64,000 bases of DNA from a virus, in IMG/VR virus record IMGVR_UViG_3300029258_002750, positions 124,001-188,000 of that record. One strand, written 5' to 3'. Positions within the stretch are counted from its first letter, which is position 1, and every line of letters begins with the position of its first letter. The position numbers were made by a program, and so were the translations under genes. This document shows positions 1-7,978 of the stretch, piece by piece. Below the pieces are notes generated by a model, which was given only the letters and a program-made list of their open reading frames with translations, had not been told where the DNA came from and made no database searches.

Positions 1-6
1 TCGGCC

Positions 7-402
7 TCAGAAGGGGAACTCACTCGGATCGATCCCTGGTTCAATGTCGTTCGCGACCTCGGCCAGTCCGACGACGGCGCCCTTGTGGTCGAGGATCTGC
101 TCCCGCATCTTGTCTCGGTAGACCTCTCCCGCGTACGCGCGAGCAGTGTTGTCGAGGCTCTCCCACGTGCTCCTGTGCTGGATCGAGCAGAAGATGAGCA
201 CGCGCTTCTTCGGTCCCTTTCGGAACATGCCGCCCATCTCCAGCACCGTCGAGACGTGGGAGGCGTTGTGTGCTACCCAGCCGGGCGGCAGGTCGCCCCG
301 GAAGTAGTCCTTGGCGTCCCGCGCCTGCTTGTGGATCGCAGCCTCGGCCTTCATCTTCGTTCCGCACAGTTCGCACGTGAAGGTGACATCGATGCCGCTC
401 AC
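7..402 (-). CDS. Zn-binding tail protein, paralogue of 38839-39177
   Basis: 131 aa from a GTG whose GTGA overlaps the stop of the gene before it. An N-terminal CELC pair and a later FCS suggest a metal site. The order CxxCG, LPxxWV, LIFCS and the ending GAVVGLAEVAN is shared with the protein at 38839-39177, so the two are paralogues. The end is a variant of the tail, followed by about 12 acidic/proline residues. Last gene of the leftward run visible in the window. Function unknown. Confidence 0.75.
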   Translation of the reverse strand: MSGIDVTFTCELCGTKMKAEAAIHKQARDAKDYFRGDLPPGWVAHNASHVSTVLEMGGMFRKGPKKRVLIFCSIQHRSTWESLDNTARAYAGEVYRDKMREQILDHKGAVVGLAEVANDIEPGIDPSEFPF

Positions 403-680
403 GTGCTCTCTCCGACACTCGCCAGCCGATCGATCGCCGAGCACGAGTCGAGCGGGGCCTCGGCCCACTCGTACTGGCAGGTCCGACAGGAGCGGTGCAT
501 GTGCTCCTCGGCGGAGAGCCTGCCTTCCATCAGGCGATTGCCGATCGTCGCCGGTACTGACAGCCCGCTCTTCAGCCTCTTCTTCAAGAACGGCTGTGCC
601 TTGACCCACACCACGTGGATGTCGCGCTGGCCGCACTTGGGGCAGGAGCGATCGTGTCGGTAAGGCTTCAGCTCGCTCAC
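399..680 (-). CDS. Zinc-ribbon tail protein
   Basis: 93 aa; GTG start chosen because GTGA overlaps the upstream stop. Two CxxC pairs (CPKCG near residue 11, CRTCQ near residue 70) fit a treble-clef or ribbon zinc site. It ends with the tail SAIDRLASVGEST. A longer reading from 713 would overlap the upstream gene and is not favoured. No enzymatic motif is visible. Confidence 0.78.
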   Translation of the reverse strand: MSELKPYRHDRSCPKCGQRDIHVVWVKAQPFLKKRLKSGLSVPATIGNRLMEGRLSAEEHMHRSCRTCQYEWAEAPLDSCSAIDRLASVGEST

Positions 681-865
681 GCGTTCGCCTTGTAGTGCAG
701 GTCGCCGATCCACATCCCGCAGACACAGCAGCAGCCGACGTCACCGGCCCAGTGATCGGTGCGTAGGACGGTGGTGAGTTCCCCCTCCACCTCAGCCTGC
801 TTCGGCTCGTGGTCCTTGCACCAGACCGTGCTCTTCTCATCGAACCAGGCGATAACCTCGTCCAT
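677..865 (-). CDS. Small Cys-rich hypothetical protein
   Basis: 62 aa, ATG at 865 inside the TGATG junction with the upstream gene. The central segment VGCCCVCGMWIG has four cysteines in a short span, and an upstream WCKDH may complete a metal site. It lacks the tail. Tight coupling to both neighbours argues that it is expressed. Confidence 0.7.
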   Translation of the reverse strand: MDEVIAWFDEKSTVWCKDHEPKQAEVEGELTTVLRTDHWAGDVGCCCVCGMWIGDLHYKANA

Positions 866-1149
866 CAGTCCATCCCACTTGGAGCGGTCGATCTCTTCGC
901 CTGCTCCTCGGCGTAGATCCGATTCGCGTAGTCCGCGTAGGCGGAGAAGATCTCCCTGTCATCTCCCCAACTGGCGATCTCCTTTCGGCCCCTCTCGGTG
1001 CAGTGACCGGCCGAGATGAGACCGAGACGCGACAGGGAGATGACCAGCTCGCGGCCCTCTTGGGTATCGGTCACGCCGACGCTGAACCAGTGGTAGTAGT
1101 AGCGCAGGAGCATCAGCTTTTGCTCTTGCGTCAGGTCCGAACCGGCCAC
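865..1149 (-). CDS. Hypothetical protein, helical
   Basis: 94 aa, ATG start. Predicted mostly helical, with a region ELVISLSRLGLISAGHCTERGRKEIASW that reads like a winged-helix module ('LGLI..G..TERGRKEI' is typical of phage DNA-binding wings), but this is weak. No tail. It is 3 nt downstream of the preceding Cys-rich gene. Confidence 0.65.
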   Translation of the reverse strand: MAGSDLTQEQKLMLLRYYYHWFSVGVTDTQEGRELVISLSRLGLISAGHCTERGRKEIASWGDDREIFSAYADYANRIYAEEQAKRSTAPSGMD

Positions 1150-1152
1150 TTC

Positions 1153-1347
1153 TTACTCCTCTGGGATCGGTCCCAGTCGCAGCTTCTTGGAAACGGATAC
1201 CATTCGCTCGTGGGTGACCGATCCCGCGCACGTCTTGCAGAGAGGGCTACAGCTGTTACCCCACCAGTAGCAGGTGTGCTTGCCGCAGATCACGCAGACC
1301 TCGACGACTTCGTCGCACGGCTGTTCTCTGGTCACTGGTACGGGCAT
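1153..1347 (-). CDS. Zinc-finger-like small protein
   Basis: 64 aa starting MPVPVTREQ at the TGATG junction; the longer frame to 1368 is less likely. Two pairs, CVICGKHTCYW and CSPLCKTC, suggest one or two zinc sites. It has no tail. Function unknown. Confidence 0.72.
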   Translation of the reverse strand: MPVPVTREQPCDEVVEVCVICGKHTCYWWGNSCSPLCKTCAGSVTHERMVSVSKKLRLGPIPEE

Positions 1348-1559
1348 CAGTCCAGCCACTTCTCGCACCCGCGTTTCATGTTCTCCAGCGCCTCGTACTG
1401 GGCTTCGGTCACGTGCCGCCGGTCCTCGATCCAGGCGCGGATGTCCCGCACTTTCTCCTCGACCGACCCGGCGAACTCCTCGGCCTTCTCGGGCAGCTCG
1501 TTGTCGATCATGTCGAGGATCTCATCGGCGATCTCGAGCGCGCTCTCCCAGTCAGCCAT
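1347..1559 (-). CDS. Acidic helical hypothetical protein
   Basis: 70 aa starting MADWESALEIAD; the start lies 8 nt inside the end of the SEC-C gene. The protein is acidic and helical with one late cysteine. No recognisable domain and no tail. Confidence 0.68.
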   Translation of the reverse strand: MADWESALEIADEILDMIDNELPEKAEEFAGSVEEKVRDIRAWIEDRRHVTEAQYEALENMKRGCEKWLD

Positions 1560-2208
1560 CTCGTCTCCCGCAGCAGCGCTTCCACTTCTTCCCGGAGCCA
1601 CAACCGCACGGTGCGTTGCGGCCTGTCTTCTTCCTCGGTCGGCGGTAGGTTCCGGCGTGCTTGAAGTAGCGGTGCAGGTGGCCATCGGACGTCATGGCCT
1701 CCTTGATGCCCAAGCCGGTGGTGAGCAGCCGCTCCAGCCAGTTGTCCGCGAACCACGACCACACGCCCCCGGGCAGCGGCGAGAACCGATCGTTGAGCAG
1801 CTCGGTCAGGTCGGTCAGGCCCTCGGGGGTCTCCTCCGACTCTTCGTTCACGTCCATCTGGTAGACCGCCCAGACGGCGATCTCGATGAGCGTGAGCACC
1901 TCGGTGACGCTGGCGTTGATGACCGATCCCTCGATGTGATCGGCCGCGCCGAACACGCGCAGGAGCAGCTTGGCGATGTCCTCGTCGTCCGGGTGGACGC
2001 CGTTCCGCTTCCGGGAGAGCCGGATACCCTCCTCGACGGCCTCGGGACACGTGGAGATGAGCCACTTGAAGATCAGGCCCGCGCCCTTCGGGGTCTCGAT
2101 CTCCCACGACGATCCCAGGCACGGGAATCCTTTACGGGCCGCGTGCTTGGTGGCGCGCGCCACGTCGGCCTGGATCTCGGCGATCATCTCGGGCGCGGGC
2201 TTCTCCAT
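1552..2208 (-). CDS. SEC-C motif protein (paralogue of 7358-7966)
   Basis: 218 aa. The last 20 residues are a SEC-C zinc motif (PCGCGSGKKWKRCCG), found at the end of SecA and many unrelated proteins. The body is helical and Trp-rich and matches no family I know. The join HAGTYRRPRKK before the SEC-C motif mirrors [11 protein letters not shown] in the 7358-7966 protein, so they are duplicates. The ATG lies 6 nt after a TAGAAC box, with no Shine-Dalgarno. Confidence 0.85.
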   Translation of the reverse strand: MEKPAPEMIAEIQADVARATKHAARKGFPCLGSSWEIETPKGAGLIFKWLISTCPEAVEEGIRLSRKRNGVHPDDEDIAKLLLRVFGAADHIEGSVINASVTEVLTLIEIAVWAVYQMDVNEESEETPEGLTDLTELLNDRFSPLPGGVWSWFADNWLERLLTTGLGIKEAMTSDGHLHRYFKHAGTYRRPRKKTGRNAPCGCGSGKKWKRCCGRRDG

Positions 2209-2214
2209 ACCGAT

Positions 2215-2220
2215 GTTCTA
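2215..2220 (-). promoter_or_regulatory. TAGAAC box, leaderless start of 2208
   Basis: On the minus strand: CCCGGG-TAGAAC-ATCGGT-ATG. Its TAG is also the stop codon of the upstream gene 2218-2493, which therefore ends Pro-Gly-stop. Confidence 0.75.
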
Positions 2221-2493
2221 CCCGGGACTGGCGCCCATCCAGCCGAGTTGTGTCACAGCATCAGGGATCTTGCAGCGGTCGCGCCGGACCGAGATGACTA
2301 GGCCGCTTGGCAGCTTCACCAGGTAGCAGTCCGGCGGCGCAATCATGTAGACCTTGGTGTGCCAGACGCCCTGGTCCCGCTGGTGTTGGGTGTGGATTCC
2401 CAAGTTCAGGTCTACGACCGTCCCCCACGTGTATCGGCAGCGTGGGAACGGTGGCGAGAAGATCACCCGGGAGCCGACCGTGAGGAAGTTCAC
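2218..2493 (-). CDS. SH3-like barrel tail protein
   Basis: 91 aa from a GTG in the GTGA junction. It opens NFLTVGSRVIFSPPF, the 'GxRV' strand common to many genes here, followed by alternating beta-type residues, which suggests a small SH3/KOW-like barrel. The tail variant DAVTQLGWMGASPG ends at a TAG inside the next promoter box. Confidence 0.75.
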   Translation of the reverse strand: MNFLTVGSRVIFSPPFPRCRYTWGTVVDLNLGIHTQHQRDQGVWHTKVYMIAPPDCYLVKLPSGLVISVRRDRCKIPDAVTQLGWMGASPG

Positions 2494-3071
2494 CGGACGA
2501 CGGCGGCCAGCTGATCGATCGCGCTCAGGGGTCCCAACTCGTCCAGCTCCACGTGCAGGGAGGCGATCTTGATTCCTTTGGCCTCGAAAACGACCAGGAG
2601 CACGTAGTCCTGGTCTCGGCTCGGCTCGGTGGCGCACTTCCAGTCCTTCGCGCGCCTGCGCCATCGCCGGTAACCCGCGCCGTCGCGCATCCCCTCGGGC
2701 GGGTCGGTGTTGTCCCAGTACGGGTAGTCCTCGACGTAGTCCGGCATTACCAGGTTGCCGCGCAGCTCGTGCTCGCCCCAGGGGGAAGCGAAGGTGAAGC
2801 GACCCTTCTCGGGGATCCAGATCTTCCAGCCGCACTCCAGGTCGAACCACGGTCGCCGGAACGACTCCTTGGCGATCTCGCGGAACATATCCATCGTCGC
2901 CATCACGCGGTGGCTCCAGGTATCGACCTCGACCCTCTCGGCCTTGAGCTGAGATGCGATCAGGCGCGCCCGGTCCCGGATGATCTGCCACTGAGCGTGA
3001 CGGACGTCTCGAATGAACGCCGCCAACTTGGCCTTCGGAAAGCGCTTGCCTTCGTAGATCTTGGTGCTCAC
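2490..3071 (-). CDS. Hypothetical tail protein
   Basis: 193 aa from a GTG overlapping the previous stop; the longer frame to 3188 duplicates the upstream gene and is rejected. An N-terminal helical part is followed by an aromatic, beta-rich half, ending in the tail LSAIDQLAAVVR. No family recognised. Confidence 0.75.
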   Translation of the reverse strand: MSTKIYEGKRFPKAKLAAFIRDVRHAQWQIIRDRARLIASQLKAERVEVDTWSHRVMATMDMFREIAKESFRRPWFDLECGWKIWIPEKGRFTFASPWGEHELRGNLVMPDYVEDYPYWDNTDPPEGMRDGAGYRRWRRRAKDWKCATEPSRDQDYVLLVVFEAKGIKIASLHVELDELGPLSAIDQLAAVVR

Positions 3072-3325
3072 TCGCCTTTGCCCTCCTCGCGCAGCAGCCG
3101 ATCGCCCAGGACGGATAGACGGGTGATCGCGTTGTCGGTGTAGGGCTCCCAGTCGTCGTATTCGTCCGCTCGCGACATCTGCATCCACTCATAGGCCACG
3201 TCGCAGACGTAGATGTCTTCCTCGAAGCCGGTCATTCTTTCGGCGTACGCTGGCTCGTTGTTGATCGCGGCCGGTCGCTTCGCCAGGCCGCTCTCGCTCA
3301 TCTCGATCGCGCGGCGGACCTTCAC
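3068..3325 (-). CDS. 'AI..S' / 'DDWEP' family tail protein
   Basis: 85 aa, GTG start overlapping the upstream stop. It begins VKVRRAIEMSESGLAKRP and ends YDDWEPYTDNAITRLSVLG. This matches a recurrent pattern here: an N-terminal [AI]xxSxxG[IVL]A segment and a C-terminal DDWxP directly before the tail (also at 17782, 19851, 40899, 44947, 45242). Likely one expanded family of unknown role. Confidence 0.75.
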   Translation of the reverse strand: MKVRRAIEMSESGLAKRPAAINNEPAYAERMTGFEEDIYVCDVAYEWMQMSRADEYDDWEPYTDNAITRLSVLGDRLLREEGKGE

Positions 3326-3573
3326 GTCAGCGCCGCCAGCCGCGAGATGGCGTCGGCCTGGATCAGCTCGTGAGTCCAGCGGTGGTAGGTGGCCCTCGAG
3401 TTGCCGAATCGCGGGCCGAGTTGGAAATCGACGACCCACAAGAGGCACTCGCCGATCCCATCAGGATCGTGACCCTCGGGGCACTCGCCGTGGATGCTGT
3501 CGCACACCCACTTGACGACCTCGCCCTCCCAGCCGTGGTCGCGATCGATCACTCGTAGCCCGGGGCGGATCAT
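3322..3573 (-). CDS. Small tail protein
   Basis: 83 aa, leaderless ATG. It opens MIRPGLRVIDRDHGWEGEVVKWV, again an SH3-like 'G.RV..G..G.V' strand pattern, then Cys/Trp-rich sequence, and ends in the tail DAISRLAALT. Confidence 0.78.
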   Translation of the reverse strand: MIRPGLRVIDRDHGWEGEVVKWVCDSIHGECPEGHDPDGIGECLLWVVDFQLGPRFGNSRATYHRWTHELIQADAISRLAALT

Positions 3574-3579
3574 GGTGAC

Positions 3580-3585
3580 GTTCTA
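3580..3585 (-). promoter_or_regulatory. TAGAAC box for 3573
   Basis: Minus strand CCCGGGG-TAGAAC-GTCACC-ATG. The 18-bp unit ctaccccgggtcagcgct just beyond it is tandemly repeated (3583-3600 and 3601-3618). Confidence 0.72.
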
Positions 3586-3618
3586 CCCCGGGTCAGCGCT
3601 CTACCCCGGGTCAGCGCT
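3583..3618. repeat. Tandem 18-bp repeat upstream of 3573
   Basis: Two back-to-back copies of ctaccccgggtcagcgct. The second runs into the palindrome GTCAGCGCTGAC at 3610-3621. The unit includes most of the TAGAAC box and the palindrome half, so it may be a duplicated promoter/operator cassette. Confidence 0.7.
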
Positions 3619-3625
3619 GACTCGG

Positions 3626-4003
3626 CTATGGACTGACGGTAATGGCCGTCACGTGACCGGCCGTCGAGCTTCCATCTGCCGAGCGGACCTCGAACTGGAC
3701 TCGGAAGTTGCCCGCCAGTGTCGGTGTTCCGCTCACCACGCCGTCCGGTGATGTCGCCAGGCCGGTGGCCGAAAGCCCTCCGTCGTCCGAGAACGTGTAC
3801 GGCTGAACGCCGTACTGCGCAGTCAGGCGGTAGCTGTAAGCCTGACCGACCGTCCCATCTGGCGGGGAGATCGTCGCGAACTCGACGGCTCGAGTAGGCG
3901 TGGAGCTGGTTGTTGTCGTCTTGTCTCCATCGGAATCGCTACATCCGGCAGCGAACAAGCCGACGCACAGAACGAACGCGGCGGAGGAGATCAGGGCTCT
4001 CAT
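3626..4003 (-). CDS. Putative lipoprotein with Ig-like domain
   Basis: 125 aa. A signal peptide (residues 1-20) ends in the lipobox FAAGC, with Cys21 as the probable lipidated residue, followed by a Ser/Thr-rich linker. Residues 45-120 (ISPPDGTVGQAYSYRL, then SGTP and FRVQFEVRS) match the He_PIG/putative-Ig pattern of surface proteins. It has no tail. It may act at the host envelope, for example in superinfection exclusion, but this is inference. SD-like GAGGG precedes the ATG. Confidence 0.8.
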   Translation of the reverse strand: MRALISSAAFVLCVGLFAAGCSDSDGDKTTTTSSTPTRAVEFATISPPDGTVGQAYSYRLTAQYGVQPYTFSDDGGLSATGLATSPDGVVSGTPTLAGNFRVQFEVRSADGSSTAGHVTAITVSP

Positions 4004-4016
4004 CCCTCATGGCTCT

Positions 4017-4316
4017 CTACCACCTTCCCCGAACCACACCCTGTCTTGGTTCCGTGCGGATGTCCAGCTGATCGGCAATGTTCGCCAGGCGATCGACCAC
4101 ATCGAGCGGCCGGAGGAACATCTGCCACGTGTCGGCGGTGGTGTCCGGCTCGGGGCCATCGAGCACCGTGAACTCGTACATCGGGTCGCCGAACTCCTGG
4201 TCTATGAACTGCCGGGTGATGCGCACGCGCCAGGCGGGTGTGATAGTGTCTCCGCGCCACCAGACGACCTCGCCGATCTTGAACAGGAACGGGTAGATGG
4301 GCTCGGTGAATCTCAC
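4017..4316 (-). CDS. SH3-like tail protein
   Basis: 99 aa from the GTG in the GTGA junction. The segment FKIGEVVWWRGDTITP resembles the 'GD/GE-V' barrel strand of neighbours. The tail variant DVVDRLANIADQL is followed by 15 basic residues. Confidence 0.74.
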   Translation of the reverse strand: MRFTEPIYPFLFKIGEVVWWRGDTITPAWRVRITRQFIDQEFGDPMYEFTVLDGPEPDTTADTWQMFLRPLDVVDRLANIADQLDIRTEPRQGVVRGRW

Positions 4317-4495
4317 CCGCAGACCGGGCACTTGGCGAGCAGCCGCCGCGCGCCTGCGCCGCTCGCGACCTTCCATCCCTTCGGCAGCTCGAATGGACCG
4401 CCCTTCGCCTTCTTGTGGCAGCCGGGCTTCGCCGTGCCGCGCACGTGCGCCATGCAGGTCCAGTGGGTCTTCTTCGGTTTCTTCGGTCGGCTCAC
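4313..4495 (-). CDS. Basic zinc-binding small protein
   Basis: 60 aa, GTG start one nucleotide after the upstream TAG. Lys-rich N-terminus (SRPKKPKKTHWTC), CxxH/CHKK, and a terminal CPVCG give a possible zinc site. It lacks the tail. Probably nucleic-acid binding by composition only. Confidence 0.68.
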   Translation of the reverse strand: MSRPKKPKKTHWTCMAHVRGTAKPGCHKKAKGGPFELPKGWKVASGAGARRLLAKCPVCG

Positions 4496-4496
4496 G

Positions 4497-4817
4497 CTAG
4501 TATCCGTCGTCCATTTCGCCCGTGTAGTCGATGAACTTGGTACCGGGGGTCTTGGTCGGGTCGTGGCTCAGGTGGTTCGGGTCCACGATCTTGAAGTTCT
4601 CCAGGGGATCGCGCGGAGTGTTGCGCGGAACGTCGAACGACAGCGACACGATGTCGACGCCCTCGGAGTCGCCCGGCTCGATGTCGGCCGTGACGTTCTT
4701 GAGGATGAACTCCTTACCGTCGAGCGCCAGTCGGATCTCGGGTACGGGTTTCTGCTCCAGCACGCGGTTCAGCCACGCTTGGAAGTCGGTGATCACGCCG
4801 AACTCGGGATCGATCAT
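4497..4817 (-). CDS. Hypothetical protein
   Basis: 106 aa from an ATG in the ATGA junction (MIDPEFGVITDFQAWLN). Mixed alpha/beta with a central IRLALDGKEFILKNVTADI beta stretch and a charged C-terminus. No family recognised and no tail. Confidence 0.72.
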   Translation of the reverse strand: MIDPEFGVITDFQAWLNRVLEQKPVPEIRLALDGKEFILKNVTADIEPGDSEGVDIVSLSFDVPRNTPRDPLENFKIVDPNHLSHDPTKTPGTKFIDYTGEMDDGY

Positions 4818-5065
4818 GATGCGCGCTCGATTCGTGCGTCTGGTTGGAACAGCCCATCGCGGAGCCTCTCGGCCCACACCTTCTCGAAGTGTCTAGCTCG
4901 TCTCCGGTCGGGCGTGTAACGAGTCTCCTGCATTCCGCGTTCGATGCAGATCCGATCGATCCACATCTGCGAGATGCCATCGCCGTACGTGCAGGAGACG
5001 ATGTAGCCCTCGCCCGGCGCGGGGTGCGGGCTACCGATGATGTCAGCGAACTCGTTGTTGTTCAC
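4814..5065 (-). CDS. Hypothetical protein
   Basis: 83 aa, GTG start (VNNNEFADI) overlapping the upstream stop. Two cysteines, no clear domain, no tail. The C-terminal half (RARHFEKVWAERLRD) is helical and basic. Confidence 0.7.
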   Translation of the reverse strand: MNNNEFADIIGSPHPAPGEGYIVSCTYGDGISQMWIDRICIERGMQETRYTPDRRRARHFEKVWAERLRDGLFQPDARIERAS

Positions 5066-5343
5066 AGGCCCAATACCTCCAGCACGGACGCGGTTTCGTT
5101 ACGCTCGATCTTCTCGCTTCGCACGAGGTGGGAGACGAACGCGACCAGCTCCGACTTCGGGAGCACGAACTTGGCTTCCGCCGACCAGGTGACGGTCTTG
5201 AGACCGTTGCGGTCCTCGGGCTCGCCTTGCATCAGCTGGACGATCTCAACCTCGCCGCCCTCGATGCCGGAATCGCAGCTGAACACGTACTTGGTCTTCG
5301 CCAGGCCGTCATGCTCCACCTCAGTTCGGAACGTGTGGCTCAC
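5062..5343 (-). CDS. Hypothetical beta-rich protein
   Basis: 93 aa from a GTG at the GTGA junction; the much longer frame to 5892 is antisense-like and rejected. The middle reads as alternating beta strands (YVFSCDSGIEGGEVEIVQL) with a helical end. No tail. Confidence 0.72.
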   Translation of the reverse strand: MSHTFRTEVEHDGLAKTKYVFSCDSGIEGGEVEIVQLMQGEPEDRNGLKTVTWSAEAKFVLPKSELVAFVSHLVRSEKIERNETASVLEVLGL

Positions 5344-5975
5344 GGCTCTCCCTCGGTCTCCCGAATGCGGACAACCTCGTACCAGTCGACCTCGCACCGA
5401 GTGTGAGTCCACGCGGCGTCCTCGTCGACCTCCGGGTTGTCGTCCTCCAGCACGAAGACGACGAACTTGTGACGCTCCTGCTTCGGCGGTACCAGGACGC
5501 GGGCCTTCGCCCACCGCACGCGTTTTCTCCATGCGGCGAGCGATTGATCTGCCGCCTCGCGTGGCGTGATCGGCTCGCTGAGTCGCTGCGTGAGCTGGAA
5601 GCAGCGGTCCACGCCTTCTACGAAGCCCTCGTCGGCGATACGGACGATCTCGCCTGCCTGGATCCACTCGTTCTCGCGGTCGCGCGCCTGTCTGAACGCT
5701 TCGGCCTCGGCCCGCAGGTCTGCGATGGTCTGCTTCCAGCCGATCCAGGCGAGGTGATCCACGACCTCCAGCCGGGCGGTTTCCTCGGGTGCAAACGGGA
5801 ACCGGGCACCACAGGCCGACTCGAGGATCAGCGTGTCGTTCTCGACCTCCGTCGTCGTCTGCTCGACCACCTTGGCCAGGACCCCGGCCCACGCATCGGG
5901 AACGTCCGAGCTGGCAGACACGCGCAGGACATCGCCCGGCTTGATCTCGTTCTTCGCGACCATGTGAGTCAGCAC
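5340..5975 (-). CDS. Hypothetical protein with GDVLRV strand and coiled coil
   Basis: 211 aa. GTG at 5975 (VLTHMVAKNE) has GAGG about 5 nt upstream; ATG at 5963 is an alternative. It begins with a barrel-like strand IKPGDVLRVSAS, then a long helical stretch (TIADLRAEAEAFRQARD), then a beta-rich end. No tail. Function unknown. Confidence 0.72.
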   Translation of the reverse strand: MLTHMVAKNEIKPGDVLRVSASSDVPDAWAGVLAKVVEQTTTEVENDTLILESACGARFPFAPEETARLEVVDHLAWIGWKQTIADLRAEAEAFRQARDRENEWIQAGEIVRIADEGFVEGVDRCFQLTQRLSEPITPREAADQSLAAWRKRVRWAKARVLVPPKQERHKFVVFVLEDDNPEVDEDAAWTHTRCEVDWYEVVRIRETEGEP

Positions 5976-6014
5976 GATGGCCTCACTCGTTGGCGGCCCC
6001 CAGCTCTCGGTGGG

Positions 6015-6551
6015 TCACGACCACTCCTCCAGTCCGGTGATGAGCGCGCCGATCTCCGCCAGCTTGGTCTCGGCGACCGCAACCACGGCGCGGATCGCTT
6101 CTTCGGGCGTGTCTCCGTGCTCGGCCCATCTGCCGCCAGACGAGTCCGGGCTTCCCAGGAACGCGGTGTAGTGATCGGGCAGGATCGCGGCCAGCTGATC
6201 GATCGCCGATCCCTTCAGCGTGGTTTCGCCGGTCCGACAGTTGTACGTGCCGTGTCGCCAGTGCTCCTTGAGCTTGATCCTGCGGCACGGCGACCAGACC
6301 GTGTAGTGCCAGCCCATGTTCTCGTGCACCTCGGCGGTCCAGCCCTTGCCCATGTGCTTGGCCAGTGCGTGCGCACGGCGCCTCGCCACCTGGTAAGCCT
6401 TCCAGGTGCACTTCGTACCGCACCACGGCGCGCAGTAGAGGTCGCCTTTACGAACGGCGCGCTTCGAGTAGAGATCCTCGATCTCTTTCTCTCGCTCGGC
6501 GGCCGTCTTGATCTTCTTCCGCTTCCGCTTCCTCCTCGATCGCGTTGTCAT
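6015..6551 (-). CDS. Basic Cys-rich protein with internal tail
   Basis: 178 aa. Very basic N-terminus (TTRSRRKRKRKKIK), then CAPWCGTKC and CRR/NCR cysteines. The tail GSAIDQLAAIL occurs at about residue 115 and is followed by some 60 further residues containing GDTPEEAIRAVVAVAETKLAEIG. That suggests fusion of a tail-ending gene to a second module. Leaderless start. Confidence 0.75.
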   Translation of the reverse strand: MTTRSRRKRKRKKIKTAAEREKEIEDLYSKRAVRKGDLYCAPWCGTKCTWKAYQVARRRAHALAKHMGKGWTAEVHENMGWHYTVWSPCRRIKLKEHWRHGTYNCRTGETTLKGSAIDQLAAILPDHYTAFLGSPDSSGGRWAEHGDTPEEAIRAVVAVAETKLAEIGALITGLEEWS

Positions 6552-6832
6552 GGTGTCGTTCTACCCAGCTCGGCGAGACGCTCGATCGCGCCGCCAGGTC
6601 GTAGCTCGTGCTCCATGAACCACTGACCATCCTCCGGTTGGTGGTTCTCCAAGAAGATGCGGTAGACCGGCGGGTGTAGCTTGGTGCCTCGATCGACGGC
6701 GACCACACGCCCGCGCCGCAGATCGAGCGAGACGACCTCCACCAACTCGCCCTTCTCGAAGCCGATCTTGGGCATGACGAGCGGCTCGACGGTGATCTCT
6801 TCCGATCGCGCGGTCAGGAAGTACTTGGGCAC
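6548..6832 (-). CDS. SH3-like barrel tail protein
   Basis: 94 aa. The GTG at 6832 lies 19 nt inside the upstream gene and has an excellent GAGGAGGA Shine-Dalgarno. The segment FEKGELVEVVSLDLRRGRVVAVD fits a small barrel. The tail GAIERLAELGRTTP ends in residues encoded by the next promoter box. Confidence 0.76.
   Translation of the reverse strand: MPKYFLTARSEEITVEPLVMPKIGFEKGELVEVVSLDLRRGRVVAVDRGTKLHPPVYRIFLENHQPEDGQWFMEHELRPGGAIERLAELGRTTP
6558..6563 (-). promoter_or_regulatory. TAGAAC box for 6551
   Basis: Minus strand TGGG-TAGAAC-GACACC-ATG. It lies inside the 3' end of gene 6548-6832; read in that frame the box encodes the terminal G-R-T-T-P. Confidence 0.72.
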
Positions 6833-7026
6833 TCGTCCTCCTCGGCCAGCTGAAGCACGAAGAACGACAGCTCGCAGGCCGGACTGTTCTTGCTCTCGGC
6901 CTCGTCGAGCACACGTCGCGCGCACGCGAACATCCGCTCGCACTTGCCGCCGGTCACCGCGTCGATTGCTCGTCGTGCCTGAGCCCGCTTGCGCGCCTGC
7001 CTGTTGTCTGGCGCGCCGTACCTCAC
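6814..7026 (-). CDS. Small basic helical protein
   Basis: 70 aa, GTG start overlapping the upstream stop. Arg-rich helix (DNRQARKRAQARRAID), four cysteines spread along the chain, no tail. Function unknown. Confidence 0.7.
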   Translation of the reverse strand: MRYGAPDNRQARKRAQARRAIDAVTGGKCERMFACARRVLDEAESKNSPACELSFFVLQLAEEDECPSTS

Positions 7027-7361
7027 AGATCCTCGATGCTCCGTAGGCCCAGCCGGACCTCTTCCAGAGCCTTCTTCCTGGCGGTGAGCCGATCGGCTTC
7101 GGCGAGCATGGCGGCAGCCTGGTCTCTAGTGTGCCGGTCGTACTCTCCGTCGGTGTCCCCGGCCACATGCTCTAGTCCTCGGACGGTTGCGGCGAACATC
7201 GCGTTGAGCCTGCGGTCGAATCTCTCCCGGCGACGCCAGTATGCCCAGCTGTGAATGAGCCGATACCACCAGGAGCCGTGGGCGAGCCGGTCGCTCTCGG
7301 CCCTCAGCTTTTCCAGCTCGCGCCGCATCGATTCGTGGAGCTGCATCTCCTCGGGGGTCAT
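7023..7361 (-). CDS. Coiled-coil hypothetical protein
   Basis: 112 aa from the ATG in the ATGA junction ([16 protein letters not shown]). Almost entirely helical with heptad-like charge patterns ([31 protein letters not shown]). The end GLRSIEDL is only faintly tail-like. Confidence 0.74.
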   Translation of the reverse strand: MTPEEMQLHESMRRELEKLRAESDRLAHGSWWYRLIHSWAYWRRRERFDRRLNAMFAATVRGLEHVAGDTDGEYDRHTRDQAAAMLAEADRLTARKKALEEVRLGLRSIEDL

Positions 7362-7966
7362 GCGATTCTCCGGCCGCAGCACCGCTTGTACTTCTTCCCG
7401 CTCCGGCATGGGCACGGATCGTTGCGCCTGAGCTTCTCCCCGGGTCGGCGGTAGGTGGACGCGGCCCGCGTGATCCGGCTGTGGTGCTCCCTGGAGGCGC
7501 TGGCTTCCATTGCGGCTCCTGCTGACATGGTGACTCGGTTCCAGAACATCGACCAGGAACCAAACGCCAGGCGATCTCCATCGGCCAGGCACTCGAACCA
7601 CTCGATGAGCCCGTCGCCGGTCTTTCTGTCAACACCGTGCTCCTCGGCCGCGCTCGACAGCGTACCGGCGAGGAGGATCAGCCCTCCCGATCCAGTAAGG
7701 AACCGGACGCCGTAGCCCTCGGGCGTGCCCCGGAGCGCCTCGGTGATGGAGAGCATCTCCTCCTTGTCTCGATCAACCCACGGCTGCGACAGCATGTAGC
7801 GCTGGGCAACGTCCCAGGCCGGGTCGTTGACGACCTTCAGCAGGATCGGGATCGCGGCCCAGTCGACCTCGACGTACCAGCCTTCGTCGACCCACAGGAA
7901 CGTGTCGCGCACGTGTACTACGCCGTCCGCCATGTGGACCTGCATTCCGGGGAACAACTCGCTCAT
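7358..7966 (-). CDS. SEC-C motif protein (paralogue of 1552-2208)
   Basis: 202 aa, leaderless ATG. It ends in a SEC-C zinc motif ([16 protein letters not shown]). The N-terminal half is beta-rich with a [17 protein letters not shown] segment, and the centre resembles the SEC-C protein at 1552-2208 (TYRRPG linker). Probably a duplicated gene; the zinc motif usually serves protein-protein contact. Confidence 0.85.
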   Translation of the reverse strand: MSELFPGMQVHMADGVVHVRDTFLWVDEGWYVEVDWAAIPILLKVVNDPAWDVAQRYMLSQPWVDRDKEEMLSITEALRGTPEGYGVRFLTGSGGLILLAGTLSSAAEEHGVDRKTGDGLIEWFECLADGDRLAFGSWSMFWNRVTMSAGAAMEASASREHHSRITRAASTYRRPGEKLRRNDPCPCRSGKKYKRCCGRRIA

Positions 7967-7972
7967 GCTGAC

Positions 7973-7978
7973 GTTCTA
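7973..7978 (-). promoter_or_regulatory. TAGAAC box for 7966
   Basis: Minus strand CTGGG-TAGAAC-GTCAGC-ATG. The TAG ends the upstream gene 7976-8206 (…LDPG-stop). Confidence 0.73.

Noticed and set aside
1003-2301. 432-aa plus-strand ORF
   Set aside because: Opposite to coupled small genes and the SEC-C gene; low-complexity Arg/Ser/Leu content.
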